Below, one piece after another: positions 9,627-18,933 of a DNA stretch of 64,000 bases. Positions within the stretch are counted from its first letter, which is position 1. The number at the start of each line of letters is the position of its first letter. The notes under the pieces are model-generated. The model was not told where the DNA came from, did not search any database, and worked only from the letters and a program-made list of their open reading frames with translations. The stretch spans positions 101,810 to 165,809 of the forward strand of contig CADCVH010000102.1 in NCBI GenBank assembly GCA_902806085.1. Direction: 5' to 3'. This DNA comes from an uncultured Rubrobacteraceae bacterium. GTDB lineage: Bacteria; Actinomycetota; Rubrobacteria; Rubrobacterales; Rubrobacteraceae. Position numbers and translations under genes: made by a program.

Positions 9627-9965
9627 TCAGCCTGTTCTTCTTGGCCTCCGTTCGGCCTCGTCGACGATCTCAAGTAGCACGTTCAAGGTCGGGTTGCTCT
9701 GCTCGAAACTGCGCCCGTCGAAGCTCACGACCGTCGGCCGGGAGGGGTCCGTGGGCAGTTCGATCCAGGTTACCCATTTCCCGGTGTCCGCGGAGCCCGG
9801 CCTGCTGGAAATGATCACCTGCGGATCGAAGCGCACCATCTCCTCTTCTAGGCCGGAGGGCACGGTCGTAGAGACCCGGGTGCCAGGACGTAGAGCCTGG
9901 AAGCCGGCTGCCAGCACCTCCCGGTAGGCGCGATATTCGTCTTCCAGAGCGACCAGAACCCTCAT
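9627..9965 (-). CDS. Small conserved protein of unknown function
   Basis: A 112-residue soluble protein. The ATG at 9965 has GGAGAG nine bases upstream and begins MRVLVALEDEYRAYREVLAA; the longer frame to 10313 looks non-coding. Other recognisable stretches are GLEEEMVRFDPQVIISSRPG and NPTLNVLLEIVDEAE. The alternating hydrophobic strands resemble a receiver-like or Rossmann-like fold, but no catalytic residues stand out. It lies next to signalling genes, which suggests an accessory signalling role (inference). Confidence 0.6.
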   Translation of the reverse strand: MRVLVALEDEYRAYREVLAAGFQALRPGTRVSTTVPSGLEEEMVRFDPQVIISSRPGSADTGKWVTWIELPTDPSRPTVVSFDGRSFEQSNPTLNVLLEIVDEAERRPRRTG

Positions 9966-10690
9966 TTGCACCGACTCTCCTAGAACTACCCAAAAGTACC
10001 AACACGCTGCCAGACGCGCGTGTGCCGTTTGGCACATTAGTAACCGGTCATCGGAAATAGCAGCTGGCCCCTCATGGGGGGGGCGTTGCAGCGCTTTCGC
10101 GTCCACCGGTCGAGAAGTGTCCGGCCGCGCATCGAAGTACGATCGGCCTCGGATACGCGCCAGGTAGCCCATGTGCTCCAACGCCCCTAGGCAGCCGGCG
10201 TAGGTGTTGGTCGTCTGCTCGACGTCTTCGAGGAAGAAATCCGGCTTTCCCCGGGCCGACCTTAGCCTGGTCCCCGCCCGCGGTCCCGCCTGCCGGATCC
10301 CCACGCCCACCATAGGCCTCCGCTTACCACTGGAGGCTTGTGGTTATCTCGCCTCTAAGGACGCCTGCCGCCCATCGCGCGGTCTGCTCTCCCGCGCGAT
10401 CGTCGCGTCGCCTCCCTTATACGACGTGCTCCTCCGCAACGCTCGTCCCACCGACGTCGGCCACTGATGGTAAGAGCGGTCATCGCCACCCCGCCAAACG
10501 CATGGGCCAGGTTTTGGGTGTTTGCCGCTGCTTCGCCGTAGCATGCGGTCGCAGCGCCGGTGGCCCAGGGAAAGGACATGCCGGGGTTGAAACATCGTGG
10601 GCCGAGAGGGATTGAAATACCCTGCGGCAGGTCTCGCCCCAGCCAAATGTGCCACATGGCTGATGCGTCCGGTGGGGCTAATTTTTTAAC
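9966..10690. other. Intergenic region before the EPS locus
   Basis: About 725 bases without a supported gene. A minus-strand frame near 10.5 kb reads protein-like for ~40 residues (NTQNLAHAFGGVAMTALTIS) but has mixed third-position use and no ribosome site. The AT-rich stretch just before 10691 (TAATTTTTTAACATGC) probably belongs to the promoter or leader of the initiating transferase gene. Confidence 0.4.
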
Positions 10691-12247
10691 ATGCTTTTAA
10701 TGCGGAAAGAGGTGGATACCGAGCTGAGTAGATCCGAAGGACGGCGGGATGCCTTGAGCGTAGCCCACGCCGAAAAGGACCACTTGGCTTGGTCTGTGGG
10801 GGCGGAGCGGGCCGTCGGTTCCGTGCCGGGGCGGCGGACGCAGGCTTGGAGGCAGAAGACCACGAACCTCGTTCTGGGCTTTTCCGACGTCGTGCTCGCG
10901 CTCGTAGTATGGGAGGCGGCGATCCTGATCCGGGCCGTCTGGACCACCGGGCCGGTCTCGGGCACCACGATCCTCGCTGGTGTCCTCCCCGGCGTGGCGG
11001 TGTGGATGGTACTGCGGGCCTTTTCGGGGCTGTACCCAGGGTACGGCCTTAACGCGGTAGACGAGTTGCGCCGTCAGACTTACGCGACGCTGGGGGCCTT
11101 CATGATAACCGCCACCTTCGCCGTGTTGCTGCAGGCCGGCAATACCATGTCTCGTTTCGTGCTCGTCACGGGGTTCCTGGCGCTCTCGCTGTTCGCCCCC
11201 CTCGTTCGACAGTTCACAAAATGGTGGCTTATGCGGGCGGGGCTGTGGGGCAAGCCGGTGGTGGTCTTTAGCTCAGGAGAACGGGGAAATCGGGTCGCCG
11301 CGCTGCTCTCGCGGGAATGGGGACTAGGGTACAAGCCACTCGCCGTATTCGGCAGCCATCCGGGTCAGAACAGAAGGCACTACGAGGCCACACCCGACGA
11401 GCAGAGCTTGGAGAGCGCGACCCTGCTGGCCCGAAGGTTCGGGGTGGACACCGTCATCTTCGCGATGCCGCACACCCGTCGGGAGCATTTGGCTAGGTTG
11501 GTCAACTGGGCAAGCTTCGACTTCCGGCACGTTACGGTGGTGCCTAACCTGGACGGTGTGGCGAACTCGGGGGTAGTCGCCAGGGACCTGGCCGGGGTCT
11601 TCGGGGTAGAGATCCGCTACAACCTGCTCGACCCTTGGGTCCGGCGCATCAAGAGGGCCCTGGATCTTCTGGCTACGGCCACGGGCGGGATCCTTGTCTT
11701 GCCCCTGCTGTTGGTGCTCTGCATGCTGGTACGCTTGGAGTCGGGCGGGCCGGTTTTCTACGCGGATAAGCGGATGGGCCGCAACGGGGAACCCTTCTCT
11801 TGCCTCAAGTTCCGGACCATGGTCCCCGACGCGGAGGGTGCGCTGCGCCGTATACTGGCGGAGGACCCGGAGGCCAGGGCGGAATACGCCAGGTATCACA
11901 AGCTGCGCGAGGACCCGCGTGTCACCCGAGTAGGCCGGTTCCTCAGGAAGACGAGCCTGGACGAGCTGCCGCAGCTGTGGAACGTTCTCAGGGGCGAGAT
12001 GAGCCTGGTCGGTCCGAGGCCTTACTTGCCGCGGGAGTCCGAGGATATAGGGGTGACCCAGAGCGACATACTGCGCGTCTACCCCGGGATGACCGGCCCG
12101 TGGCAGGTGGGCGGGCGGAGCAACACCTCTTTTGAGGACAGGGTGCGGATGGACGCCCACTACGTGCGGGACTGGTCGATATGGCTGGATCTGGTGCTGC
12201 TGGCCCGCACGGTCAAGACGCTCATGTCCGACCGGAGCGCGTTCTAG
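10691..12247 (+). CDS. Undecaprenyl-phosphate sugar phosphotransferase (WbaP/CpsE type)
   Basis: A 518-residue polyisoprenyl-phosphate hexose-1-phosphate transferase. The N-terminal half has four or five hydrophobic segments and a CoA-binding-like/Rossmann central domain ([19 protein letters not shown]). The C-terminal bacterial sugar transferase domain has [53 protein letters not shown] and [13 protein letters not shown]. This enzyme loads the first sugar phosphate (Gal-1-P or Glc-1-P in characterised members) onto undecaprenyl phosphate and starts repeat-unit assembly at the membrane. It is followed after 37 bases by the GGDEF/EAL gene on the same strand. The sugar donor cannot be read from sequence. 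Confidence 0.9.
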   Translation: MLLMRKEVDTELSRSEGRRDALSVAHAEKDHLAWSVGAERAVGSVPGRRTQAWRQKTTNLVLGFSDVVLALVVWEAAILIRAVWTTGPVSGTTILAGVLPGVAVWMVLRAFSGLYPGYGLNAVDELRRQTYATLGAFMITATFAVLLQAGNTMSRFVLVTGFLALSLFAPLVRQFTKWWLMRAGLWGKPVVVFSSGERGNRVAALLSREWGLGYKPLAVFGSHPGQNRRHYEATPDEQSLESATLLARRFGVDTVIFAMPHTRREHLARLVNWASFDFRHVTVVPNLDGVANSGVVARDLAGVFGVEIRYNLLDPWVRRIKRALDLLATATGGILVLPLLLVLCMLVRLESGGPVFYADKRMGRNGEPFSCLKFRTMVPDAEGALRRILAEDPEARAEYARYHKLREDPRVTRVGRFLRKTSLDELPQLWNVLRGEMSLVGPRPYLPRESEDIGVTQSDILRVYPGMTGPWQVGGRSNTSFEDRVRMDAHYVRDWSIWLDLVLLARTVKTLMSDRSAF

Positions 12248-12284
12248 AGAGGCGCCCGCGACGGGGAGGGATCCTTAGGGCGTA

Positions 12285-14012
12285 GTGACATTGAGCGACA
12301 CCGAGTGGAACGACAGAGGAGCGGAGATCCGCTACCGGCGGCTCGTGGAGGAGGCCCCCGAGATCGTGGTGGTGCTGGACCCGGACCTCGTGGTGCGCTA
12401 CGCGAGCCCCGCGGTCGGGCGGCTCCTGGGTCTCGACCCTCGCGGCGTCGCCGGCAATGCGCTCTCCGTGTTCCTGCACCCGGAAGACGGCGCCAGGGCA
12501 CAGGACGTGTTCGCGGCTTCGGGCAGCCCGGGGTGCGGGCCAGGGCGCCCATCGTCCCCCTGCGAGTTGCGTGTCCGCCACGCCGACGGCTCGTGGCGCT
12601 GGTTCGAGGCGGTCGCGGCCGACCTGCTCGACGACGCGGGCGTCAGGGGCGTGGCGGTGTACTTGCACGACGTTACGGGGAGGCGGAAGTTGGGGGACCA
12701 GCTCGCGTACAGGGCGTTCCACGACCTGCTCACCGGCCTTCCGAACCGCGCGCTCTTCGAGGATCGCCTCGACCATGCCCTGGCCCGGGCCGAGAGGTAC
12801 CGCGAGCCCGTGACGGTACTGTTCGTCGATCTCGACGACTTCAAGGCCGTCAACGACACTTTCGGCCACGGGGTCGGGGACGCGCTGCTTGTCGCCGTCG
12901 GCCGGCGGCTTGAGGCCGCCCTGAGGCCCGGTGACACGGTGTCCCGCCTCAGTGGAGACGAGTTCGCGGTGCTGCTCGAAGGCAGCGACGAACCTATGGG
13001 GGTGGCCCGGACCATGGAGCGCCTCGCGCGTGCCCTGAAAGAGCCCGTCGCGGTGGGGGACCACACCTTGTTCGTGACCTCGAGCATCGGCGGGGTCACC
13101 GGAGAGCCCGGTGCTGATGGGGTGGAGGACCTGATCCGGAAGGCGGACGCGGCCATGTACAGGGCGAAGAGGGCCGGCAAGGACCGTTTCGAGCTTTTCC
13201 GCGAGGAAGCCTTGGAAGACGTTCGCGGTCGCATCTGGTTCGAGCAGGACCTCAAAGGCGCCCTAGAGAGAGGGGAGCTTGAGGTCCATTTCCAGCCCGG
13301 CGTGGACCTTAGCAGCGGCAAGATAGTTGGCATGGAGGCACTTCTCAGATGGGAGTACCCGTGGCGCGGTCAGGTCTCGCCCGCGGAGATCGTCGCCCGC
13401 GCGGAGATGAGCGGGCTCATCGGGGCGGTCGGGCGCCAGGTGCTGGAGAAGGCCTGTCGTCAGGGATCCTTCTGGCAGCAACGCTACCCCGAAGACCCGC
13501 CGCTCGTAAGCGTGAACCTCTCGGCGAAGCAGCTGCGCCAGCCTGGCCTGGCCGACGATGTCACCGTCGCGCTGCGAAACTCGGGCCTCGACCCCGCCAA
13601 CCTCGCGCTTGAGGCCGAGGAGGACTTCTCGGTGGGTGACGCGCCGCACGTGGCCCTCACGATCGAGAGGCTCAAAGGGCTTGGCGTCAGGCTCGTCGCC
13701 GACGACTTCGGGCGGGGTCGCTCCTCCCTCTCGTACCTCGGCCGGTTCCCGGTGGACCTGCTCAAGATTGGGCGCTCCTTCGTTGCGCAGCTCGGACGGG
13801 ACGAGGACGGCGTGGCGAAGCTGGTCGGCGCGATGATAGGCTTCGCCCGGGCCATGGGCATCCGCACGGTTGCGGCGGGGGTCGAGACCGCGGAGCAGAC
13901 GGCAAGCCTGCACGAGATGGGCTGCGAGCAAGCCCAGGGCTTCTATTTTTTCGAGCCGGCCCCGGCCGAGGCGGCGACCAACCTCCTCGACAGCGACCGA
14001 GGGCTGGCGTAG
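12285..14012 (+). CDS. PAS-GGDEF-EAL protein (cyclic-di-GMP turnover)
   Basis: 575 residues, GTG start. A PAS domain (residues ~15-130) is followed by GGDEF (SGDEF at 223-227, a variant found in active cyclases) with an intact inhibitory RxxD site (RPGD 214-217, correctly five residues before). The EAL domain has EALLRW at 351-356, VNLSAKQL at 410, ADDFG at 472 and Gln-551 in AQGF. Two usual active-site positions are changed: LKID is LKIG (493-496) and AEGVE is AAGVE (530-534). By comparison with RocR, the second change removes an essential metal-binding Glu. The protein may therefore act mainly as a cyclase. It lies between the initiating sugar transferase and the mannose-type cupin in one operon, which ties c-di-GMP to EPS initiation. 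Confidence 0.9.
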   Translation: MTLSDTEWNDRGAEIRYRRLVEEAPEIVVVLDPDLVVRYASPAVGRLLGLDPRGVAGNALSVFLHPEDGARAQDVFAASGSPGCGPGRPSSPCELRVRHADGSWRWFEAVAADLLDDAGVRGVAVYLHDVTGRRKLGDQLAYRAFHDLLTGLPNRALFEDRLDHALARAERYREPVTVLFVDLDDFKAVNDTFGHGVGDALLVAVGRRLEAALRPGDTVSRLSGDEFAVLLEGSDEPMGVARTMERLARALKEPVAVGDHTLFVTSSIGGVTGEPGADGVEDLIRKADAAMYRAKRAGKDRFELFREEALEDVRGRIWFEQDLKGALERGELEVHFQPGVDLSSGKIVGMEALLRWEYPWRGQVSPAEIVARAEMSGLIGAVGRQVLEKACRQGSFWQQRYPEDPPLVSVNLSAKQLRQPGLADDVTVALRNSGLDPANLALEAEEDFSVGDAPHVALTIERLKGLGVRLVADDFGRGRSSLSYLGRFPVDLLKIGRSFVAQLGRDEDGVAKLVGAMIGFARAMGIRTVAAGVETAEQTASLHEMGCEQAQGFYFFEPAPAEAATNLLDSDRGLA

Positions 14013-14435
14013 ATGCCGCCGACCGCGGGGCGTGGGTATCCGACGGAACGCGATATCGTCCGTCGCGAGAAACCCTGGGGCAGGTTCGAGCAGTACACGC
14101 ACAACCTGCCCTCCACGGTCAAGATCATCACGGTCGCCCCCGGCGGCACGCTCTCGCGCCAGTACCACCACCACCGCGACGAGCTCTGGGTGGTGCTCGA
14201 CCCGGGGGCGCGGGTGGAGATGGACGGGAAGCGCCTCTCGCCGGGGCCCGGGGAGAAGCTCTACATCCCCCGCGGGACGGTCCACAGGCTGTCGGCGGGG
14301 GGGGAGGGGCCGGTGCGGGTGCTAGAGATCTCCTTCGGCGAGTTCGAGGAGGAGGACATCGTGCGCCTCGAAGACGCCTACGGCCGCGCGGAGACGGATG
14401 CTCGGGACCCTCAGGACGCCGCCAGGCGTACGTAG
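14013..14435 (+). CDS. Mannose-6-phosphate isomerase type II-like cupin
   Basis: A 140-residue single-domain cupin. Its ATG directly follows the stop of the GGDEF/EAL gene. Sequence features match the C-terminal isomerase domain of bifunctional ManC/AlgA enzymes: EKPWGRFEQY, then VKIITVAPGGTLSRQYHHHR with the metal-binding His cluster, DELWVVLDPGARVEMDG, IPRGTVHRLSAGG and FEEEDIVRLEDAYGR. It should interconvert fructose-6-phosphate and mannose-6-phosphate and so feed GDP-mannose-type donors. The guanylyltransferase domain is absent, so it would need a separate partner. Its position in the initiating-transferase operon supports EPS precursor supply. Confidence 0.85.
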   Translation: MPPTAGRGYPTERDIVRREKPWGRFEQYTHNLPSTVKIITVAPGGTLSRQYHHHRDELWVVLDPGARVEMDGKRLSPGPGEKLYIPRGTVHRLSAGGEGPVRVLEISFGEFEEEDIVRLEDAYGRAETDARDPQDAARRT

Positions 14436-14439
14436 CGGC

Positions 14440-14663
14440 AGCGTGATGCCCTCCTCGCGTGCAAAGCCGACGCGCCTCTGGCGCCTCCGCCGCGGTGGTC
14501 GCGTCCCTGTCGCGAAGGGCCGGCTTCGCTTACCGGCGGATACCCCGCAGGGATGGCCTGACGACCGCGCGGTCGATCAAGCGACCTTCCCGAGATCAGC
14601 GCTCATGCTTACCGTGCGCGAGAAGGAAGATTATCCGCTGGATGCGATAACAACCCTCAGGTA
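14440..14663 (+). pseudogene. Decayed receiver-domain fragment of a NarL-type regulator
   Basis: The DNA matches the receiver part of the regulator gene at 8118-8822. RDGLTTARSIKR in one frame corresponds to MDGLTATRSIKR of the intact gene. After a shift, FPRSALMLTVREKEDYPLDA corresponds to FPEISVLILTMHENEDYLLEA. Upstream bases also align loosely (GTGATGCCCTCC against GTGATGCTCTCC). Frameshifts and loss of the DNA-binding part make it non-functional. Confidence 0.65.
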
Positions 14664-14706
14664 GCCGAAGCGTGGCGCCGGTGTCTCGACGCCGCGCTTC
14701 GGTGCC

Positions 14707-15885
14707 TCACGGGTGCGTTCGCAGCGTCTTCCGGTAACAGGCTGCGGTTGCGCGGCCGACCTCACCCCAATCGTGGCGCTTTTCCGCGAGAGAGCGGGCC
14801 CTCTCCCCGACCAGCCGTAACTCCTCGGGGTCGGAGAGGGCTCCCACGAGCTTGGCGGCTAGGGCCTCGGCGTCGCCGGCCGGGAACGAATAACCCTCGA
14901 CCCCGTCCGTTACCACCTCGGTCATGCCGGCAAGATCCGAAACCACCGTTGCCTTGGCGTGGCTCATGGCCATGAGCAGAACGCCGCTCTGGTAGATTCT
15001 TCGGTAGGGCAGCACGACCGCGTCCGCCGCAGCGTAGTAGCGCGACACCTCTGCGTCGGGTATGTAGCGAATGTGCGAGACGCAACTGCCCCGTATGCCC
15101 AGATCCTCCATCATGCGCTCGTATCGTGCAAAGTCGTCCTTCCATACCTTGCCCGCGATCAGCAGGGTCACGTCCGGGTAAGCCCTAAGGACCCCCGGCA
15201 TGGCCCGGAGCAACACGTCTAGCCCTTTGACCTCTTTGATCTGCCCGAAAAAGAGCAACACGCGGCCTCCGATCGGCAACCCGAGTCTCGCCCTGGCCTC
15301 CTCCCGCGACGGCACGTTCCCTATGGCGTGCAGGTAGTTGCCGTGGGGTATCACGTCCAGTCTTTCGGGGGAGCCACGAAGCACCGCCCTGAGCTCCTCC
15401 TCGCTAACCTTGCTCTGGGCGATAACCCGGTCCGCGGCCCGGTAGACGCGCTCGACCATCCACGGCACCGAGAGGCTCTCCACGAACGACTGCACGTCGT
15501 GGGCCGTGATCACGACCTTGAGGCCCAGCATCTTGGCCGCGATCACGTTGAACAGCTCCAGCGGGCCGACGTGGAAAAAATGGAAGTGCGCGATGCGCGC
15601 CCGGCGAAAGCGGGCATTCGTCAGCGCCCGGACGCTGCCCGACACGTAACGAAGCCCGCGCAGCCATGCGGGGTCCTCGCCGTATATGCGCCGGTAGGGG
15701 AGAGCGACGGCGTAGGCGTCGGACGCCTTGCTCGGTGACGTCTCGTCGCAGGTATACAGGGTGACCTCTACCCCGGCCTCCGCCAGGCCCCCGCACAGAC
15801 CAAAATCGTAGTAGTCCATGCCGCCGTGGCCGCCCACGGGCTCGACAACCGCCGCCCTCAGCCGGAGGGGGTTACGGGCTCGCAT
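14707..15885 (-). CDS. Glycosyltransferase family 4 (GT-B fold)
   Basis: 392 residues. The N-terminal acceptor domain begins with a Gly-rich loop (VEPVGGHGGMDYYDFGL). The C-terminal donor domain has GRVLLFFGQIKEVKGLDVLL and the nucleotide-sugar end VLPYRRIYQSGVLLMAMSHA, then VVSDLAGMTEVVTDGVEG. It should transfer a sugar from a nucleotide donor to the lipid-linked repeat unit on the cytoplasmic face. It is the last gene of a leftward run (17922 to 14707) and overlaps the upstream sulfotransferase by 14 bases. Confidence 0.88.
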   Translation of the reverse strand: MRARNPLRLRAAVVEPVGGHGGMDYYDFGLCGGLAEAGVEVTLYTCDETSPSKASDAYAVALPYRRIYGEDPAWLRGLRYVSGSVRALTNARFRRARIAHFHFFHVGPLELFNVIAAKMLGLKVVITAHDVQSFVESLSVPWMVERVYRAADRVIAQSKVSEEELRAVLRGSPERLDVIPHGNYLHAIGNVPSREEARARLGLPIGGRVLLFFGQIKEVKGLDVLLRAMPGVLRAYPDVTLLIAGKVWKDDFARYERMMEDLGIRGSCVSHIRYIPDAEVSRYYAAADAVVLPYRRIYQSGVLLMAMSHAKATVVSDLAGMTEVVTDGVEGYSFPAGDAEALAAKLVGALSDPEELRLVGERARSLAEKRHDWGEVGRATAACYRKTLRTHP

Positions 15886-16879
15886 GTTGATAACCCAGCA
15901 GCCGCATCGTCTCCTCGAATGGAGAACGGATCGCGGGGTGCAGATCGAAGGGCCCGCCGCTCGGAACCGGAGACACCTTCTGCTCTGCGAAACGGAAGAA
16001 CACCTCGTCGTGAGGAAGCTCGCAGAAGTCCAGGAGCGAAGAGAGCTCCCGACGAGGATGGTCCACGAGCGACTCGTAGCGGATCAGATGGATACCGCTC
16101 CCATTCGACCGCTGCTGACGCAGCCCCTCCCGCATGGTGATGATCCACTCCACCGCCGCCATGTCGACGTGCCGGTCGAGCCCCCGCACCTCCCGTTCGA
16201 CGTGCGCGAGGGATTCTTCCCTCGGCACCAGTTGTTCGAGCATCAGGCGCCACTTGCGGTTGTCGGTCCCCCACCAGTCGTGGGTCTCCCCATTCTCCTG
16301 CGTACCCTTCCGCTTGGACCACCCATCGATGGACCGGCAGGTATCCCAGCCGTTGCGGACCAGGAAAACGAAGCGCGCGTCGGGGAAGATAGCCCGCACA
16401 AACGGTATCCTGAAGACCAACTCAGGGTGCTTGTCCACCACCCTCTTGGCCGCCACCGCGCGCGAGTACGCGCCGAATAACCGCCGCATCCGTTGGCGGA
16501 CCTCTTTTGAGGCGTCTTCCTCGCCCAGGGGGTAGCGTGCCGGCCCCTTCCAGTGCTGGCCGAAAACGTCCGCCCGTGGGTAGGCTGCGTGCCACATCGC
16601 CTTGGGCTCGTTGAGAAAGCCCACGTCGCGGTGCATGGACATCAGCACGCCCAGGATCGTGGAACCGCTACGACCCGTTCCGACGACGAAGATGGGCTTC
16701 TCGATCCGTTTGAGCTGGGGCAGCCGCATCTCGAGGGCGAAATGTGCGAAGACGAGGGGGTTGATCCATTGCCCTCTCGTGGTGATGGGACGGCCCTCGA
16801 AGAGGGCGTAGCTGACGAGGCGAGACACCGCCTTGGCCGGCCTTGTCTTCAAGTAGAGGGGGTCTAGCTGCGCGATCAC
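15872..16879 (-). CDS. PAPS-dependent sulfotransferase 1
   Basis: 335 residues from a GTG at 16879 that overlaps the upstream stop as GTGA; the longer frame to 17416 overlaps a real gene and is rejected. The 5'-phosphosulfate loop is IFVVGTGRSGSTILGVLM, and the 3'-phosphate motif is ARFVFLVRNGWDTCRSIDGW. A basic/His-rich middle region (VVDKHPELVFRIPFV) and C-terminal EETMRLLGYQ complete a Sulfotransfer_3-like domain. It should move sulfate from PAPS to a hydroxyl or amine on a glycan. It is coupled to sulfotransferase 2 and overlaps the glycosyltransferase, so the three form one operon. Confidence 0.87.
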   Translation of the reverse strand: MIAQLDPLYLKTRPAKAVSRLVSYALFEGRPITTRGQWINPLVFAHFALEMRLPQLKRIEKPIFVVGTGRSGSTILGVLMSMHRDVGFLNEPKAMWHAAYPRADVFGQHWKGPARYPLGEEDASKEVRQRMRRLFGAYSRAVAAKRVVDKHPELVFRIPFVRAIFPDARFVFLVRNGWDTCRSIDGWSKRKGTQENGETHDWWGTDNRKWRLMLEQLVPREESLAHVEREVRGLDRHVDMAAVEWIITMREGLRQQRSNGSGIHLIRYESLVDHPRRELSSLLDFCELPHDEVFFRFAEQKVSPVPSGGPFDLHPAIRSPFEETMRLLGYQHASP

Positions 16880-17922
16880 GTCAGCCTTCTCTTGATGGTC
16901 TCTCTGATGTTCCGCACCCTTCCGAGGTTGAGGAGCAAGGCGAGCGCCAATTTTACCGGAAGCGACAGGACGCTCCAAACCGTCCGCACGGGAGAGGGCG
17001 CGACCGGAACCGGGGCGTAACGGTGGCTTTTCATTAGGCGTCCGGTGACCTTCTGGCACAGGAACACCTCCGTCGGGCTCAAGCCTCCCCTTCGCCAACT
17101 TCCGGCCCTGTCGGCGTTCACCCCCGCCTGTTCGGGGTGGTCCCGCCCGCTGGAGGAGCCGACCTGCGGAACAGCGAGCATGTCCGCGCTGAAGGGAAGG
17201 CCGACAAAGTCGCAGACTTCCCTGACCGTGCCGTCCGGGTCCGCCAACAAATCTTCGAACCTGAGGCTGCGCACCCGGTCCTCGCCAGCGACGCCGGCCG
17301 CGGCCGCGACGGAGGAGTTCCACAGCTTGCTGATAGTGATCGGGTGGTAGTTTACCCACGAACGCAGCGCCTCCCTCAGCGGTATACCCTTCGCCCCGAG
17401 GAACCGGCGCTTCCATTTCCCCTTTTGGGAGAGCAAGACATCCCTCGGATCCCGGACCATGTTCACGATCCGCGCCCCCGGATAGAGTTCGAGTATTTCC
17501 TTGGTGTATAGGACGTTACGCGGGGTCTGGTCGCAAGGGACCGTCTTGTCGTTGCGTGCGGCCTCGTAGGAGAGAAAGACCCCGAACGCTTCCGCCGGGG
17601 TCAACGCCCCCGACCGCGCCGAGGCGACGACTTCCTCGGCCTCGCGCACGAAGGGAGCCGGGTCGCCCTTGCGCAGGTAGCCCCGCCGCTGGATGTCGAG
17701 CAAGCGGGCTACCAGCTCGACGGCCTCGGGTTCTGCGAGGTGACGATCCTTGTCCGCCGTCGTCCACAGTTGCTCAAAAAAATGCATCTCGCCCAGGGTA
17801 TAAACAGACGGGTTCGCCCCCAGCATGCGGCCCATCATCGTAGTGCCGCTGCGGCTGTTGCCCACCACGAAAACGTAGCGCCCCGATGGGCCGCGGCCCG
17901 ATGAGGACAGGACGTGGTTCAT
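16876..17922 (-). CDS. PAPS-dependent sulfotransferase 2
   Basis: 348 residues, ATG start. Phosphosulfate loop: YVFVVGNSRSGTTMMGRMLG. 3'-phosphate motif: ARIVNMVRDPRDVLLSQKGKW. CDQTPRN is a conserved middle motif of Sulfotransfer_3 proteins. A hydrophobic stretch near the C-terminus (LPVKLALALLLNLG) may associate with the membrane. The gene heads the three-gene leftward operon with sulfotransferase 1 and the GT4 gene, so sulfation is probably co-regulated with addition of the sugar that is modified. Confidence 0.88.
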   Translation of the reverse strand: MNHVLSSSGRGPSGRYVFVVGNSRSGTTMMGRMLGANPSVYTLGEMHFFEQLWTTADKDRHLAEPEAVELVARLLDIQRRGYLRKGDPAPFVREAEEVVASARSGALTPAEAFGVFLSYEAARNDKTVPCDQTPRNVLYTKEILELYPGARIVNMVRDPRDVLLSQKGKWKRRFLGAKGIPLREALRSWVNYHPITISKLWNSSVAAAAGVAGEDRVRSLRFEDLLADPDGTVREVCDFVGLPFSADMLAVPQVGSSSGRDHPEQAGVNADRAGSWRRGGLSPTEVFLCQKVTGRLMKSHRYAPVPVAPSPVRTVWSVLSLPVKLALALLLNLGRVRNIRETIKRRLT

Positions 17923-18009
17923 CTAACCCGTCCCCCCTGCGACGATTCCGCGCCGTCCGTCGCGCGGGCGACGCTGGGCTTTTGCCTCTCGGTAGACTCC
18001 AAGGAGAGG

Positions 18010-18933
18010 CTACCCTTTCCTGTGTTCTGGCTGCAGCCAGTGCTCGAGGTCGCGACCTATAAGACCCTGAAGCTCCCGAATATCCTCACGGTACAGGTCC
18101 ATCAAGAACCGCCTGGATTCCGGGTCCATCTCGGGTTTGGCGCCCTCCTTGAAGCGCAGGGACTGCCTTATCCTGAACCGGAGTTTGGCATCCGGTATCA
18201 ACCTTGCCCTAAGGGCCCTGAAGCGCGGGGACCTGAAGGTTCGGGATCTCAGAACCTTCTCCGTCATCAGCCCGAGAGGTCCCCCCTTGGGTATCGAGTA
18301 CTTGTTGTACTGCACGCCCGTCTCGACGGAGCCCGCGTACTCGGGGTCGATGTCCAGGAACTCCAGCACCGACCTGAGCAACGCCCTGGGGTCCCGTTCG
18401 AGGTCCTCGTACAGGAAGATTCTGACCCGTGTCCTCTCGAACGCCTCGAGGTAACGCCTCACTTGCTCTGAGTAGAACCCGAGGTCCACGTACAAGCGCG
18501 TGACCCCGTAGGTTTTTGGTTGGGCGTAATACCCTTGCTTTAGCGCCTCGAGGAGGGGGAGGGTCTCCCCTTCCCACCGGACGGTCTGCGCGTAGTCAGA
18601 GAGGGCACGTTCCACCGGGTGGCGCAGGATGGCGATGATCTTGGCCTCCGGAACAGCCTCCTTGATCCGCCAGGGGGCCTTCTCGTCCCACAGGTACGAA
18701 GGGCTGGCCTCCCCCGCTACGGGCTCTCCACCGCGTCCCTCGAACAACCCCAAGTACTCCGCCTCCGAGGCGACGGAGCTTATACGTCCCGGGGCGTGCA
18801 CCCTCGAGAACCAGTTCGGCTCTTTCATGGGCGACATGTACACCTCGGGATGCTGGTTCAGGTAGTGGTAGAGACTGGTCGTACCGGACTTCGCCGCCCC
18901 GACGATGAAGAAGTTGGGGTACGTGGCTTTCAC
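18010..18933 (-). CDS. PAPS-dependent sulfotransferase 3 (NDST-like)
   Basis: About 307 residues from a GTG at 18933, chosen because the family begins a few residues before the PNFFIVG strand; a frame to 19077 would add 48 residues. Motifs: NFFIVGAAKSGTTSLYHYL (phosphosulfate loop), YMSPMKEPNWFS, GEASPSYLWDEKAPWRI and AKIIAILRHPVERALSDY (3'-phosphate site). This is the heparan-sulfate-type Sulfotransfer_1 fold. It is a clear paralogue of sulfotransferase 4 at 20565, with the same predicted length. Confidence 0.88.
   Translation of the reverse strand: MKATYPNFFIVGAAKSGTTSLYHYLNQHPEVYMSPMKEPNWFSRVHAPGRISSVASEAEYLGLFEGRGGEPVAGEASPSYLWDEKAPWRIKEAVPEAKIIAILRHPVERALSDYAQTVRWEGETLPLLEALKQGYYAQPKTYGVTRLYVDLGFYSEQVRRYLEAFERTRVRIFLYEDLERDPRALLRSVLEFLDIDPEYAGSVETGVQYNKYSIPKGGPLGLMTEKVLRSRTFRSPRFRALRARLIPDAKLRFRIRQSLRFKEGAKPEMDPESRRFLMDLYREDIRELQGLIGRDLEHWLQPEHRKG

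Noticed and set aside
10560..10630. GTTGAAAC/ATTGAAAT motifs suggesting a CRISPR repeat
   Set aside because: Only two imperfect copies with no regular spacing and no cas genes nearby.
15872..17416. 514-residue version of sulfotransferase 1
   Set aside because: The first 179 residues overlap sulfotransferase 2 in another frame; the GTGA-coupled start at 16879 is better.
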